From assembly GCF_002813915.1 (NCBI RefSeq), contig NZ_CP019335.1, forward strand, positions 3,455,777 to 3,519,776: a stretch of 64,000 bases of DNA. Direction: 5' to 3'. Under the pieces are notes generated by a model, which was not told the DNA's origin, did not search any database, and saw only the letters and a list, made by a program, of their open reading frames with translations. Positions 36,339-45,006 of this stretch are shown in pieces (position 1 is the first letter of the stretch; each line of letters begins with the position of its first letter). The translations under genes were made by a program, and so were the position numbers. The stretch comes from Tenacibaculum sp. SZ-18. GTDB taxonomy: Bacteria > Bacteroidota > Bacteroidia > Flavobacteriales > Flavobacteriaceae.

Positions 36339-36806
36339 ATGACAAATCTGATAAACATAGAAGTTTTAGATAATAAACAAGGTGGACATGAAGATTTACT
36401 TTTTGATATTCCTGGACTAGTAAATCAGAAAAGGTTTGACACCTATTATTTCGCTTTGGCAATTGAACCAAAAAATGGACTTACTGAAATTAAAAAAGCT
36501 GTCGGACTTTTAGTTAACTCTTGGAATAGAAAAATTAAAGAATTGGAAAAAGGGAAAACAATCTATTTGCCAATTGATTTCTCAGACCAATATACCGGAT
36601 GCATAAAATTGGAAAAAGGCAACAGCATTAACTTGACCTACGGTTACTCCATGAAAGAAGGATGGAATGTCGACCCGATTAATCCGACTGACTACTTTGA
36701 TTCAATAAAGGATTTTAAGCCGGAAGGAAATGAGTCACTTAAAGTTGAACAGGAAGAACTTGAAACTTGCCTGACCAAATTGACAGATAAACTAAAAAAA
36801 GAATAA
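36339..36806 (+). CDS. Hypothetical soluble protein (cassette 31)
   Basis: 155 residues with no signal or membrane segment, acidic C-terminus. Contains TYYFALAIEPKNGLTEIKKA and TIYLPIDFSDQYTGCIKLE; the latter reads as an alpha-beta fold with conserved-looking strands. No family recognised. Starts 16 nt after GTTGTAGAGC. Confidence 0.75.
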   Translation: MTNLINIEVLDNKQGGHEDLLFDIPGLVNQKRFDTYYFALAIEPKNGLTEIKKAVGLLVNSWNRKIKELEKGKTIYLPIDFSDQYTGCIKLEKGNSINLTYGYSMKEGWNVDPINPTDYFDSIKDFKPEGNESLKVEQEELETCLTKLTDKLKKE

Positions 36807-36810
36807 AAAC

Positions 36811-36868
36811 GCTCTACAACAAAACCTAAACTGCATTAAAACGCAGCTTAGCCGAGACGTTGTAGTGC
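36811..36868 (+). repeat. attC-like site 31 (41-nt class)
   Basis: Left box GCTCTACAAC, AAC at 36818; hairpin CTAAACTGC/GCAGCTTAG; right GTT at 36859. Confidence 0.85.
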
Positions 36869-36879
36869 ATTATAATAAA

Positions 36880-37386
36880 ATGAAAATATACGCAAAACAT
36901 ATTGGTAGGATTTCATTCTTTAAATACATAGGAGTAACTGTACTTATCCTAAGTGGAATGCTGATTTTTTCAATGTATTTATCTCCAGAGTTAAAGAAAC
37001 TGATTAATAGGAATTTGATTAATCCATACTTGAATGAAACGTTATATTTTTCAATCCAAATAGTGTTGGATTTAATAATTGCATTTTTTATTGCTGGAAA
37101 AATTGGAGAAGAAATAATTAAAAATAATAAAGATCCTTTTTTATCGACCTTTCTCGGCTTCTTGAAACTATGGTTTGGAATATTTATAGTCGCAATGTTT
37201 TCTGAAATGATACCTAGACTAATTGAACATGGAATTGATTTCGGATTTATTGGCTTGGGTATTTTAATGTGGCTAGTTATGGGAGGACCTCTATTTCTTT
37301 TAATTGGTGCAGCACAAGGTGGATTGACAAGTTGGTTTATAGGTAAAGAAATTGAAAAAAGAAAAACGCACTACAACACTATGTAA
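36880..37386 (+). CDS. Multi-pass membrane protein (cassette 32)
   Basis: 168 residues from the ATG at 36880 (a GTG 15 nt earlier lies in the left box). Four hydrophobic segments, the last Gly-rich (MGGPLFLLIGAAQGGLTSWF). Family not recognised. The last residues (KTHYNTM) and the TAA stop are encoded inside the right-hand site. Confidence 0.75.
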   Translation: MKIYAKHIGRISFFKYIGVTVLILSGMLIFSMYLSPELKKLINRNLINPYLNETLYFSIQIVLDLIIAFFIAGKIGEEIIKNNKDPFLSTFLGFLKLWFGIFIVAMFSEMIPRLIEHGIDFGFIGLGILMWLVMGGPLFLLIGAAQGGLTSWFIGKEIEKRKTHYNTM

Positions 37387-37426
37387 AAATGCATTAAAAC
37401 GCATTTTACACCAAACGTTACCTGCA
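37368..37426 (+). repeat. attC-like site 32 (41-nt class)
   Basis: Left box GCACTACAAC, AAC at 37375; hairpin GTAAAAATGC/GCATTTTAC; right GTT at 37417. Confidence 0.85.
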
Positions 37427-37429
37427 ATA

Positions 37430-37819
37430 ATGAAAATGACTAAAGAAGAATATTTTGAAAAAGCCAAGTTTATTTGGCAGAATTATGTACCCAAATCAGG
37501 ACAAGCAGAAACAGTCCAAGGAGAACTGCTTCGAGCCGTTGAAAAACTGAGAGATGAGGCTCACCGAAATGGAAATATAAATTGGGATAACGGACACGAG
37601 ATTTTGGGACTTTATGTCAAAGATACTCTGATCAATTCGAATGAGTTTGACCAAGAAACAGTAAAACAAATTAAATCTGATATTCAAAGGCTTTTAATCT
37701 TTGAACAACCTTATTTAGAGGACGATATTTATGATCGATTAACTGACCGAATTGTAGATTGGTTTATTAAACACCCCGACCCTGTTTCGCACGAGTTAAA
37801 TCCTGATTTACATCGATAA
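37430..37819 (+). CDS. Hypothetical soluble protein (cassette 33)
   Basis: 129 residues, mostly helical, starting MKMTKEEYFEKAKFIWQNYV; contains SGQAETVQGELLRAVEKLRD and ends ISHELNPDLHR-like with a short tail. Upstream in-frame codons overlap the previous gene and site. Proteins with the SGQAxTVQGEL pattern recur as small bacterial hypotheticals (general impression); function unknown. Confidence 0.75.
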   Translation: MKMTKEEYFEKAKFIWQNYVPKSGQAETVQGELLRAVEKLRDEAHRNGNINWDNGHEILGLYVKDTLINSNEFDQETVKQIKSDIQRLLIFEQPYLEDDIYDRLTDRIVDWFIKHPDPVSHELNPDLHR

Positions 37820-37833
37820 ATGACAATAAAAAA

Positions 37834-37891
37834 TGCAGGTAACACCACCTAAACTGCATTGAAACGCAGCTTAGCCAAAACGTTAACTATC
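37834..37891 (+). repeat. attC-like site 33 (41-nt class)
   Basis: Left box TGCAGGTAAC, AAC at 37841; hairpin CTAAACTGC/GCAGCTTAG; right GTT at 37882. Confidence 0.85.
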
Positions 37892-38481
37892 ATTGTCGAG
37901 AATTATGTGAAGTTCTCTTTTTGATAAATCAAAGTCAGTTGCAAAATTGTACTTTTCAACAGTAATTCCAGCTTCTTCCTTTTTTTAGAGAACTAAACGT
38001 TTGATGGTTTGGATCATTTGCCAATCTCATTATTTCTTGATTGTCGGTTCTTGTTTTGTGTTTGAAAAGTCTATGGCTCGTTCCGATAACTTAGCTTACT
38101 GTTTACTTTTGAGTAGAACCTCATCGTATTTTTAGCCAATTCTCGCTGAACGTTCTGATCCGTTCTTTTTCTAAAAAAAGGCTTTATATAAAACTTAAAA
38201 TACGCAAACTAAATGCAAGTAAGGCTTGTAACTATTTGTCTTTTATTGGCTGACAATTGTTCTTGTTTGTAAACCTTTAGATTTGCATTCTGTCTCGTTT
38301 GCTTTCAGTGTAAAATTTTCTAACCGCTTTGAATTTTGGCTAGTGTTCTCCAACATTAGTTAACAGCGTGTATAAAAAATTGCTTAATTCTCTATAAATC
38401 AAAAATTATATTTACTTTTAAATCATGAAAATGAATGAAAAATTGCTACTAAAATTATCGCAACTTTTCATACACAATTAC
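37882..38481 (+). repeat. 600-bp geneless cassette, copy H
   Basis: First of a tandem pair; internal AAC at 38362, next GTT at 38482. Confidence 0.85.
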
Positions 38482-39081
38482 GTTAACTATCATTGTCGAG
38501 AATTATGTGAAGTTCTCCTTTTGATAAATCAAAGTCAGTTTCAAAATTTTACTTTTCAACAGTAATTCCAGCTTCGTCCTTTTTTTAGAGAACTAAACGT
38601 TTTATGGTTTGGATCATTTGCCAATCTCCTAATTTCGTGATTGTCGGTTCTTGTTTTGTGTTTGAAAAGTCTCTGACTCGTTCCGATAACTAAGCTTACT
38701 TTTTACTTTTGAGTAGAACCTCATCGTATTTTTAGCCAATTCTCGCTGAACGTTCTGATCCGTTCTTTTTCTAAAAAAAGGCTTTTTACAAAACTTAAAA
38801 TACGCAAACTAAATGCAAGTAAGGCTTGTAACTATTTATCTTTTATTGGCTGACAATTGTGCTTGTTTGTAAACCTTTAGATTTGCATTCTGTCTCGTTT
38901 GCTTTCAGTGTAAAATTTTCTAAATGCTTTGAATTTTGGCTAGTGTTCTCCAACATTAGTTAACAGCGTGTATAAAAAATTGCTTCTTTCTCTATAAATC
39001 AAAAATTATATTTACTTTTAAATCATGAAAATGAATGAAAAATTGCCGCTAAAATCATCGCAACTTTTCATACACAATTAC
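38482..39081 (+). repeat. 600-bp geneless cassette, copy I
   Basis: Second of the tandem pair with copy H; internal AAC at 38962, next GTT at 39082. Confidence 0.85.
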
Positions 39082-39110
39082 GTTGTACTTAATTTAAAAA
39101 TGAACTAAAA

Positions 39111-39710
39111 TTGAAATTCGGAATATTTGATAAATTTTGGGATAATCAACCAAATCACTTACCTCTTTTAAACCTGAAAATTGATTTATCAGATACTGAA
39201 ACCTTCAATCTTGGTAAATCCTTAAAACTAATTGACGGAATAATATCTGAGAATGAAATTCACGATATTTATAATGATACTAGAAAATTACTAACTGAAT
39301 TAAATTGGAGGTTACATTTAGTTGCATTGATTACAATTTTAAAATTAGAAAAATCTGAACAGCAAAAGTTTATTGGATTTTTATGGAAACGGCTTTGTTT
39401 AGGAACTTGGGTAAGTCCTCAATTATTAGTTACTCTTTCCAAAATAGATTTTAATTTTAAAGAAAAAGCCCAATTGATACTTAAGGAAATCGGATTGAAT
39501 GAATTCAGAGGAAATTATCTAAGCAAACAAGAATTAGCTGAAAGAAAATTCAACTATGCTTTAACTAATAATAAAATATTAAACTCTCTTAGATATCTAA
39601 AAGACGGAAATTTTTTAACCGAAATAGATGACGATAATGGAGCTAAAATCGCTCTAAACTGGAATGAACAACTAAGTGAATTGAATAAACTCAAACTGAT
39701 AAAAAACTAA
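39111..39710 (+). CDS. Hypothetical protein (cassette 36)
   Basis: 199 residues from a TTG at 39111 (TTGAAATTCGG). An earlier ATG at 39100 is out of this frame and stops after two codons. Helical protein with LLTELNWRLHLVALITILKL and LSKQELAERKFNYALTNNKI; no signal peptide. Family not recognised. Confidence 0.7.
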   Translation: MKFGIFDKFWDNQPNHLPLLNLKIDLSDTETFNLGKSLKLIDGIISENEIHDIYNDTRKLLTELNWRLHLVALITILKLEKSEQQKFIGFLWKRLCLGTWVSPQLLVTLSKIDFNFKEKAQLILKEIGLNEFRGNYLSKQELAERKFNYALTNNKILNSLRYLKDGNFLTEIDDDNGAKIALNWNEQLSELNKLKLIKN

Positions 39711-39846
39711 GTACAACAAAGCGTATAATTAATTGCGGCTGAATTTCCTCACCGGAAATTCAATCTTATTAATTATCTTTCCGCAACATTGGAAAATGAC
39801 TCGTGTCCTTTTCCCGCAAAAAATCATACACAAACCGTTGGCTTTA
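39708..39846 (+). repeat. attC-like site 36 (TGCGGCTGAATTTCC family)
   Basis: Left box TAAGTACAAC, AAC at 39715; GCGTATAATTAATTGCGG and CCCGCAAAAAATCATACAC arms; right GTT at 39837. Confidence 0.85.
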
Positions 39847-40091
39847 ATGCTAGAGTTAGTTTGCCAAATAGAAAAAACTAGTTTGAATGTTTGGGTTTTT
39901 TTGAGAATTTCATGAAACATAAAACAGAAAAACTGTATTGTGGAATTCCAAAATCTGTCTCAAATCTCATTCAAGAGTGGAATTTAAAGCAACATCGGAA
40001 TTGCTAACTTAAACGCTGAATGAATTGCTTTGCGGAAAAAATCGGAATTTGAGCTAGTTTGTGAAAAAGAAAAACTGAATAAAAATATAAT

Positions 40092-40313
40092 ATGGATAAA
40101 ACAATTAATGATTTCTCAATTGGACTTTTTATATGTCAAGCTTTAATTTTATTATCAATTGGACTTTGGATTTATTGCTTGCTTGACATTATAAAAAATA
40201 AGTTTGCTCAAAATGACAAAATAATTTGGATTTTAGCAGTCATATTGATTCCATTTATAGGTTCGTTGTTGTACTTGTTTATTGGAAAAAATGAGAAACT
40301 GAAATTAAACTGA
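40092..40313 (+). CDS. PLDc_N-type two-TM mini protein (cassette 37)
   Basis: 73 residues: two hydrophobic helices, the second IIWILAVILIPFIGSLLYLF followed by IGKNEK. This is the PLDc_N / cardiolipin-synthase N-terminal pattern found as stand-alone mini membrane proteins. It is preceded by an unusually long 255-nt leader within its cassette (39837-40091) in which I see no gene. Confidence 0.8.
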   Translation: MDKTINDFSIGLFICQALILLSIGLWIYCLLDIIKNKFAQNDKIIWILAVILIPFIGSLLYLFIGKNEKLKLN

Positions 40314-40322
40314 AAAAACACA

Positions 40323-40461
40323 TAAAGCCAACAATGTATAACCGCAATTACGGCGGATTCGGCCACGTCCTAATCCACTTAGTAAATACTAATGTAAGTG
40401 CTAAACAGAAAATTAACGTATATTAACCCGTAACTGACGGTTATACTAAACGTTGTAGCCC
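40323..40461 (+). repeat. attC-like site 37 (GTATAACCGC family)
   Basis: Left box TAAAGCCAAC (complement of GTTGGCTTTA at 39837), AAC at 40330; arms GTATAACCG/CGGTTATAC; right GTT at 40452. Confidence 0.85.
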
Positions 40462-40476
40462 ATTAAGAAAACATAC

Positions 40477-40749
40477 ATGAAAATTGAATTAGACGAATAT
40501 TGTCCTTGTTGCGATTACAATACTTTTGAAAAAGGGGAAAGATTGCAATATTCAATTTGTCCAATTTGTTTTTGGGAAGATGACCCAATTCAATTTGAAG
40601 AACCTGATTATGTAGGTGGAGCAAATAGAGTTTCTTTAATTCAAGCAAGAAAGAATTTTATTGATTTTGGTTCTTGTGAAAAAGATATGATTAAGAATTG
40701 TCGAAAACCGAATAAAAACGATATAAAAAAAGCAATAGCGAATGGATGA
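40477..40749 (+). CDS. CPCC cysteine-rich protein (cassette 38, gene 1)
   Basis: 90 residues. YCPCCDYNTF and SICPICFWEDD form the CPCC family zinc-binding signature, followed by GGANRVSLIQARKNFIDFG. CPCC proteins are small hypotheticals frequent in accessory regions next to SUKH-type genes. Overlaps the next gene by 8 nt, so this cassette holds a translationally coupled pair. Confidence 0.88.
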   Translation: MKIELDEYCPCCDYNTFEKGERLQYSICPICFWEDDPIQFEEPDYVGGANRVSLIQARKNFIDFGSCEKDMIKNCRKPNKNDIKKAIANG

Positions 40750-41119
40750 AAGAGCTTTCAAAACGTTGACTGAATACTTAGAAAGAGTTCCCGCAATAAA
40801 TTCACCAATAGCTACAGGAATTGATGAAGAAGGACTTTGGTGGATTAAATTTCAAATAGATATTCACAATGAATATGCTTGGAGTGTAGTTCAGGAATTG
40901 GGATGTGTAGTAAATTACTTATCAATCAATGAAAGATTACCAACAGTTTTTTATCCAGTTTCTCCTGCACCGTACATGAATGGAGGACCAACAGATTTTC
41001 TTTCTTGGGTAATCGAAACTAAGGACAAAGAATTCAAACCAGGAACATTAAAAAAGTGGTTAGAAGGAAGATTGCCAAATCCATTAGATGATTTAGAACA
41101 ATGGAATTTAGATGAATAA
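40742..41119 (+). CDS. Hypothetical protein (cassette 38, gene 2)
   Basis: 125 residues. EGLWWIKFQIDIHNEYAWSV and PTVFYPVSPAPYMNGGPTDF with an acidic end. Overlaps the CPCC gene (ATG inside its last codons), arguing that the two proteins act together. Family not recognised. Confidence 0.8.
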   Translation: MDERAFKTLTEYLERVPAINSPIATGIDEEGLWWIKFQIDIHNEYAWSVVQELGCVVNYLSINERLPTVFYPVSPAPYMNGGPTDFLSWVIETKDKEFKPGTLKKWLEGRLPNPLDDLEQWNLDE

Positions 41120-41126
41120 AAAAAAC

Positions 41127-41326
41127 GGGCTACAACACTGTATATAGCAAATAGGGCGATCGGTGGTTAAAGAAAGTTCTGTACTATTTACAAACACCGC
41201 CAAATCGTTGATTTGGCTTTTAAAATGAATAAGTTAAAAACAAAATACAACGATTTGGCTCAGTGCAAACTTGAAAGTTTTTCGCTTTCTACTGCCCTAC
41301 TTACCATATACTAAACGTTGGCAATA
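41127..41326 (+). repeat. attC-like site 38 (long class)
   Basis: Left box GGGCTACAAC, AAC at 41134; GTATATAGCAAATAGGGC and GCCCTACTTACCATATAC arms; inner CCGCCAAATCG/CGATTTGGC; right GTT at 41317. A decayed relative lies at 58976-59166. Confidence 0.85.
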
Positions 41327-41336
41327 ATAGTGAATA

Positions 41337-42005
41337 ATGAATTGGAAATGGAAAAAAGAAAGTATTCTAAATACCTATGATAAGAATACTGATTGTAAAG
41401 AGATTTTTAAAGCAACTTGCGATGAAATTGGTGAATATTTTTCAAAAAAAGGCTGGAAATATGCTAAATCAAAACCAAAAATCACTTTTAAAAATAAATC
41501 AATAAAATTTGAGATTTCTTTTTGGTCAAGTAGATCAAATACCCCAGGAGAGTATGTGAATTTGGAAATTATTCCAACTTTCGTTTCTCTAGAATTAATT
41601 AAGAAATTAAAAAACGAAGGAGTTTCTTCTAAAGGATTCATGGGATTCCCAAACTTTTACAGACTATCTGAAAAAGTACCAAAAGGTAAAGAACAAATTA
41701 TTAAAGTTTTCGGAGAACCAATAAAAAGAGACTCAAGATACAATGAAAATGAAGGGATAATGATTTACAGTAATAATATAAATATTTATAATATTTCAGA
41801 AATTGATTTCCTGAAAATAATTGATTTTATTGAAACTCAAATAACTTCTTGGATTGAATGGTCTGATGACTACCAAAAACTGATTAAATTTTACAACTAC
41901 TCTCTTTCCTATCACAAAAAGCAGATGATTGAGAAAAATTTTTTACATTATATGATCATGAAATTTCCGGATAAACAGGTTGAAATTTTGAAAACTATAC
42001 AATAA
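41337..42005 (+). CDS. Hypothetical soluble protein (cassette 39)
   Basis: 222 residues, Lys- and aromatic-rich, starting MNWKWKKESILNTYDKN. Central SFWSSRSNTPGEYVNLEIIP and a later SWIEWSDDYQKLIKFY. No signal peptide. Family not recognised. Confidence 0.75.
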   Translation: MNWKWKKESILNTYDKNTDCKEIFKATCDEIGEYFSKKGWKYAKSKPKITFKNKSIKFEISFWSSRSNTPGEYVNLEIIPTFVSLELIKKLKNEGVSSKGFMGFPNFYRLSEKVPKGKEQIIKVFGEPIKRDSRYNENEGIMIYSNNINIYNISEIDFLKIIDFIETQITSWIEWSDDYQKLIKFYNYSLSYHKKQMIEKNFLHYMIMKFPDKQVEILKTIQ

Positions 42006-42009
42006 TTAC

Positions 42010-42148
42010 AATTGCCAACAAAGCGTATAATTAATTGCGGCTGAATTTCCTCAACGAAAATTCCGTCTTATTAATTATCTTTCCGCAACATCGGAAAATG
42101 ACTCGCGTCCTTTCCTGCAAAAAATCATACACAAATACGTTACCTACA
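42010..42148 (+). repeat. attC-like site 39 (TGCGGCTGAATTTCC family)
   Basis: Left box ATTGCCAAC, AAC at 42017; GCGTATAATTAATTGCGG and TGCAAAAAATCATACAC arms; right GTT at 42139. Confidence 0.85.
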
Positions 42149-42151
42149 ATT

Positions 42152-42724
42152 ATGAAAAAACCGAGAATACTAATCATATTATTTCTGATTTTTACTTATT
42201 TGCAATGTTTCGGACAACAATATTCGGAATATGCAATTGACGGAAACGGATTTGATTCTGTTTTTCAAGACTTGGAATCAGGGAATTTTAACGGAACAAT
42301 AAACGGAACTCTAATCGTAAAAAATTCTGATAACAAGGAGTCACTATTGGATTTTCAAGGCAGTTATGCAAAATTGGAAATTGAAAAAGATAAAGACGAA
42401 GTTTATGACTTGAGCTATAAAAAATATGGAGGAAAAACAACAAGCGGTAAAACGGAAATAAAATATCAGACTTACGGTTCTGCTAACTCGTTCGGAATTG
42501 AATTTAAGGGAGAGTTTTACGAATTATCATTAATTGACGGAGCTTGTGACCTAGTCATAAACGGACTTGAATACTCTTATGAATCGGAAAAAAGTGCTGA
42601 ATATCTTATTATCCGAGTAGCTAAAGAAATTGAATTAAAGAATAGTTATAAAAGCAAAGTTCGAAAATCAATTAAAGTATTGCCGAATTCGACTTTGATT
42701 TTTGCTATAAAACGGAATAAATAA
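42152..42724 (+). CDS. Secreted hypothetical protein (cassette 40)
   Basis: 190 residues from the ATG at 42152; the frame is open upstream only through site sequence. Signal peptide RILIILFLIFTYLQCFGQ, then a beta-rich mature domain (GTINGTLIVKNSDNKESLLD, TEIKYQTYGSANSFGIEFKG). Family not recognised. Confidence 0.75.
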   Translation: MKKPRILIILFLIFTYLQCFGQQYSEYAIDGNGFDSVFQDLESGNFNGTINGTLIVKNSDNKESLLDFQGSYAKLEIEKDKDEVYDLSYKKYGGKTTSGKTEIKYQTYGSANSFGIEFKGEFYELSLIDGACDLVINGLEYSYESEKSAEYLIIRVAKEIELKNSYKSKVRKSIKVLPNSTLIFAIKRNK

Positions 42725-42725
42725 C

Positions 42726-42863
42726 TGTAGGTAACACTGTATATAATTTATTGCTAGCTGAAGCCTACTTACCAAAATCCTTATGGATTTTCTATTTGGT
42801 TTGTATTTGCTAAATTAGGTGTTTAAAACACGCAACAAACCATATACATCAACGTTGTATGTA
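42726..42863 (+). repeat. attC-like site 40
   Basis: Left box TGTAGGTAAC, AAC at 42733; GTATATAATTTATTGCTAG and ACGCAACAAACCATATAC arms; right GTT at 42854. Confidence 0.82.
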
Positions 42864-43310
42864 ATAAGTCCAACTTTTGGCTTTTAAATACACTTTTTGA
42901 TTGTGATCAAGGATAGGTAAAACAGGATTAAAATTAACTAAACGTAAGAATGCAGTTTAGTCAAGCTTATCGATTGACATCGTATGAGAGTTACACTTTC
43001 AAATACGCATGCTAGCGTAATAAGCTTGCCGAAATTAGAAGATTTTTTTGACAATGTCAAGTTTTAAAACGATAATTTTATTTAAATCAATGTTTTACAG
43101 CAAAGCAGAAAATCATTTTTCAGATAACAAACCATATCAGTCTGTGGTTGATATAATTCATAATCTTGAAAAAACAAGTGGATTTAAAGTAATCTGAATG
43201 TAGCGCCTGGACTGACTACGTAAATATAAAAACAGAAACTATAAGATTTTAGCTATATTTACTACAAACAACAACGTGTAAATTGCATTAAAACGCAACT
43301 TACACGAAAC
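42854..43310 (+). repeat. 457-bp repeat cassette, copy 1
   Basis: Begins GTTGTATGTAATAAG; ends with left box TACAAACAAC (one mismatch to the complement of GTTGTATGTA), AAC at 43270 and a compact GTGTAAATTGC/GCAACTTACAC hairpin. Nearly identical to 44044-44500. Holds one small open frame. Confidence 0.85.
43054..43197 (+). CDS. 47-aa small protein in 457-bp cassette
   Basis: ATG at 43054, TGA at 43195-43197. Reads MSSFKTIILFKSMFY then a protein-like C-terminal half (ENHFSDNKPYQSVVDIIHNL, EKTSGF). It lies 200 nt from the left boundary, much further than other cassette genes. In copy 2 the same frame is cut after 14 codons by a TAG, so it may be a remnant of a longer gene. Confidence 0.4.
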   Translation: MSSFKTIILFKSMFYSKAENHFSDNKPYQSVVDIIHNLEKTSGFKVI

Positions 43311-43335
43311 GTTAGCAGCAAGTTAAGAAACGACC

Positions 43336-43905
43336 GTGAATAGTATAAGAACATTAAGAACAATAAATAAAGAATTAGCATATAATTCATTAACCGATTA
43401 TGTCGGAATTGAAATCCCAATTGATATATCCAAAAGTGGAGATCAAATTGCAGAAGAAATAAAGCTTCTTGTAGAAGAAAACCTTAATGTTCAAGTCAAA
43501 TCAAATGAAAGTAATAGCATAAAAGGAACTATAGCAAAATATGGCTTAATTGATATAAATTTTGAAATAGAATTAAAAGATAAATCTAACCCTAATAACG
43601 GAATTCAAGTTTTAAAGGATAATGGTTGGATTGACAAAGAATCAGATTCTGAATTTCAAGATGATTCAATTCTTGATGATATCGTGACTGAATTGAACGA
43701 AAATAAAAATTATTTAAAAGTATACGCAGTTTCTACAAATCAAAAAGAAAAGTGGTTTAAAGAAAAATCATATCTATTCAAACAGTTAATGAATGGAGAA
43801 AAGATTAAACCAAAACCTAATGACAAAATAATTACGTTTAAAATAAAAGATATGTGTATAACCAATTATTCGGGAATTTGGTTGTGGAAATATTTCTATA
43901 TGTAA
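43336..43905 (+). CDS. Hypothetical soluble protein (cassette 42)
   Basis: 189 residues from a GTG at 43336; no ATG lies between the left boundary and the conserved-looking start NSIRTLRTINKELAYNSLTD. Acidic, no signal peptide; ends GIWLWKYFYM. Family not recognised. Confidence 0.72.
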   Translation: MNSIRTLRTINKELAYNSLTDYVGIEIPIDISKSGDQIAEEIKLLVEENLNVQVKSNESNSIKGTIAKYGLIDINFEIELKDKSNPNNGIQVLKDNGWIDKESDSEFQDDSILDDIVTELNENKNYLKVYAVSTNQKEKWFKEKSYLFKQLMNGEKIKPKPNDKIITFKIKDMCITNYSGIWLWKYFYM

Positions 43906-43918
43906 ATGAATATAAACC

Positions 43919-44053
43919 AGCTGCTAACAACGTGTATAATTCATGCGGTTGATGGTTAAGACAAGGAACAAATCCTACATTTTCGTATATTCACTACTCG
44001 GAATCATCCTGCGGACGATTCCGCACAAATCATACACGAACACGTTGTATGTA
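43919..44053 (+). repeat. attC-like site 42
   Basis: Left box GCTGCTAAC, AAC at 43926; GTGTATAATTCATGCGG and CCGCACAAATCATACAC arms; inner ATCATCCTGCGGACGAT; right GTT at 44044. A decayed relative lies at 63521-63650. Confidence 0.83.
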
Positions 44054-44500
44054 ATAAGTCCAACTTTTGGCTTTTAAATACACTTTTTGATTGTGATCAA
44101 GGATAGGTAAAACAGGATTAAAATTAACTAAACGTAAGAATGCAGTTTAGTCAAGCTTATCGATTGACATCGTATGAGAGTTACACTTTCAAATACGCAT
44201 GCTAGCGTAATAAGCTTGCCGAAACTAGAAGAATTTTTTGACAATGTCAAGTTTTAAAACGATAATTTTATTTAAATCAATGTTTTAGAGAGGAGCAGAA
44301 AATCATTTTTCAGATAACAAACCATATCAGTCTGTGGTTGATATAATTCATAATCTTGAAAAAACAAGTGGATTTAAAGTAATCTGAATGTAGCGCCTGG
44401 ACTGACTACGTAAATATAAAAACAGAAACTATAAGATTTTAGCTATATTTACTACAAACAACAACGTGTAAATTGCATTAAAACGCAACTTACACGAAAC
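44044..44500 (+). repeat. 457-bp repeat cassette, copy 2
   Basis: Nearly identical to copy 1; core AAC at 44460, next GTT at 44501. The small frame starting at 44244 is interrupted by TAG after MSSFKTIILFKSMF. Confidence 0.85.
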
Positions 44501-44523
44501 GTTAGCAACAATCAAAAAGAAAA

Positions 44524-44943
44524 GTGAAATCAAGAATAATGTTTATTGAACCGGGTGGAGGATTAGGAGCCTATGATGCAAGAATTGGCTTGGTAACTTT
44601 TTCTAAGACAGGAAAAACCTTAAAGTATAATGGGCAAGAATTTCAGTCTTTAAAAGGAATGGGATATAAATGCAATTACTTTGACATAGAAACTGGAGAA
44701 GAATATTGGATTTCTGGCCCCAAAAAGAACGGTGATGACGCTCTTTACCCTCTAGACATAGAAATTGATGAAAATATACGTGAAGATTATTGGATTGAAA
44801 TTAGGAACAGACCTGATTTGATTGACTTAAAAAAGTATAATTCTAAAGGAAAGTATACAAAAAGGACACCTAATCCTGAATTGTCTGTTGGAGGAACAAC
44901 TCGTATTGGGACCAATCGGGGAGGTGATAAATTAAGAAGATAA
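44524..44943 (+). CDS. Hypothetical protein (cassette 44)
   Basis: 139 residues from a GTG at 44524 (an ATG at 44539 would shorten it by five). Gly-rich start FIEPGGGLGAYDARIGLVTF, centre YKCNYFDIETGEEYWISGPK, and a basic Gly-rich tail. No signal peptide. Family not recognised. Confidence 0.72.
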   Translation: MKSRIMFIEPGGGLGAYDARIGLVTFSKTGKTLKYNGQEFQSLKGMGYKCNYFDIETGEEYWISGPKKNGDDALYPLDIEIDENIREDYWIEIRNRPDLIDLKKYNSKGKYTKRTPNPELSVGGTTRIGTNRGGDKLRR

Positions 44944-44946
44944 AAC

Positions 44947-45004
44947 AGTTGCTAACACCACCTAAACTGCATTAGAACGCAGCTTAGCCAAAACGTTACC
45001 CAAC
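44947..45004 (+). repeat. attC-like site 44 (41-nt class)
   Basis: Left box GTTGCTAAC, AAC at 44954; hairpin CTAAACTGC/GCAGCTTAG; right GTT at 44995. Confidence 0.85.
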
Positions 45005-45006
45005 AT

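Noticed and set aside
15640..39081. 600-bp repeats as MITEs or a short insertion sequence
   Set aside because: No terminal inverted repeats or target duplications of their own; their ends are exactly cassette ends with the same GTT/AAC logic as gene cassettes.
39837..40091. Gene in the long leader of cassette 37
   Set aside because: No frame longer than about 25 codons with a plausible start; left as non-coding.
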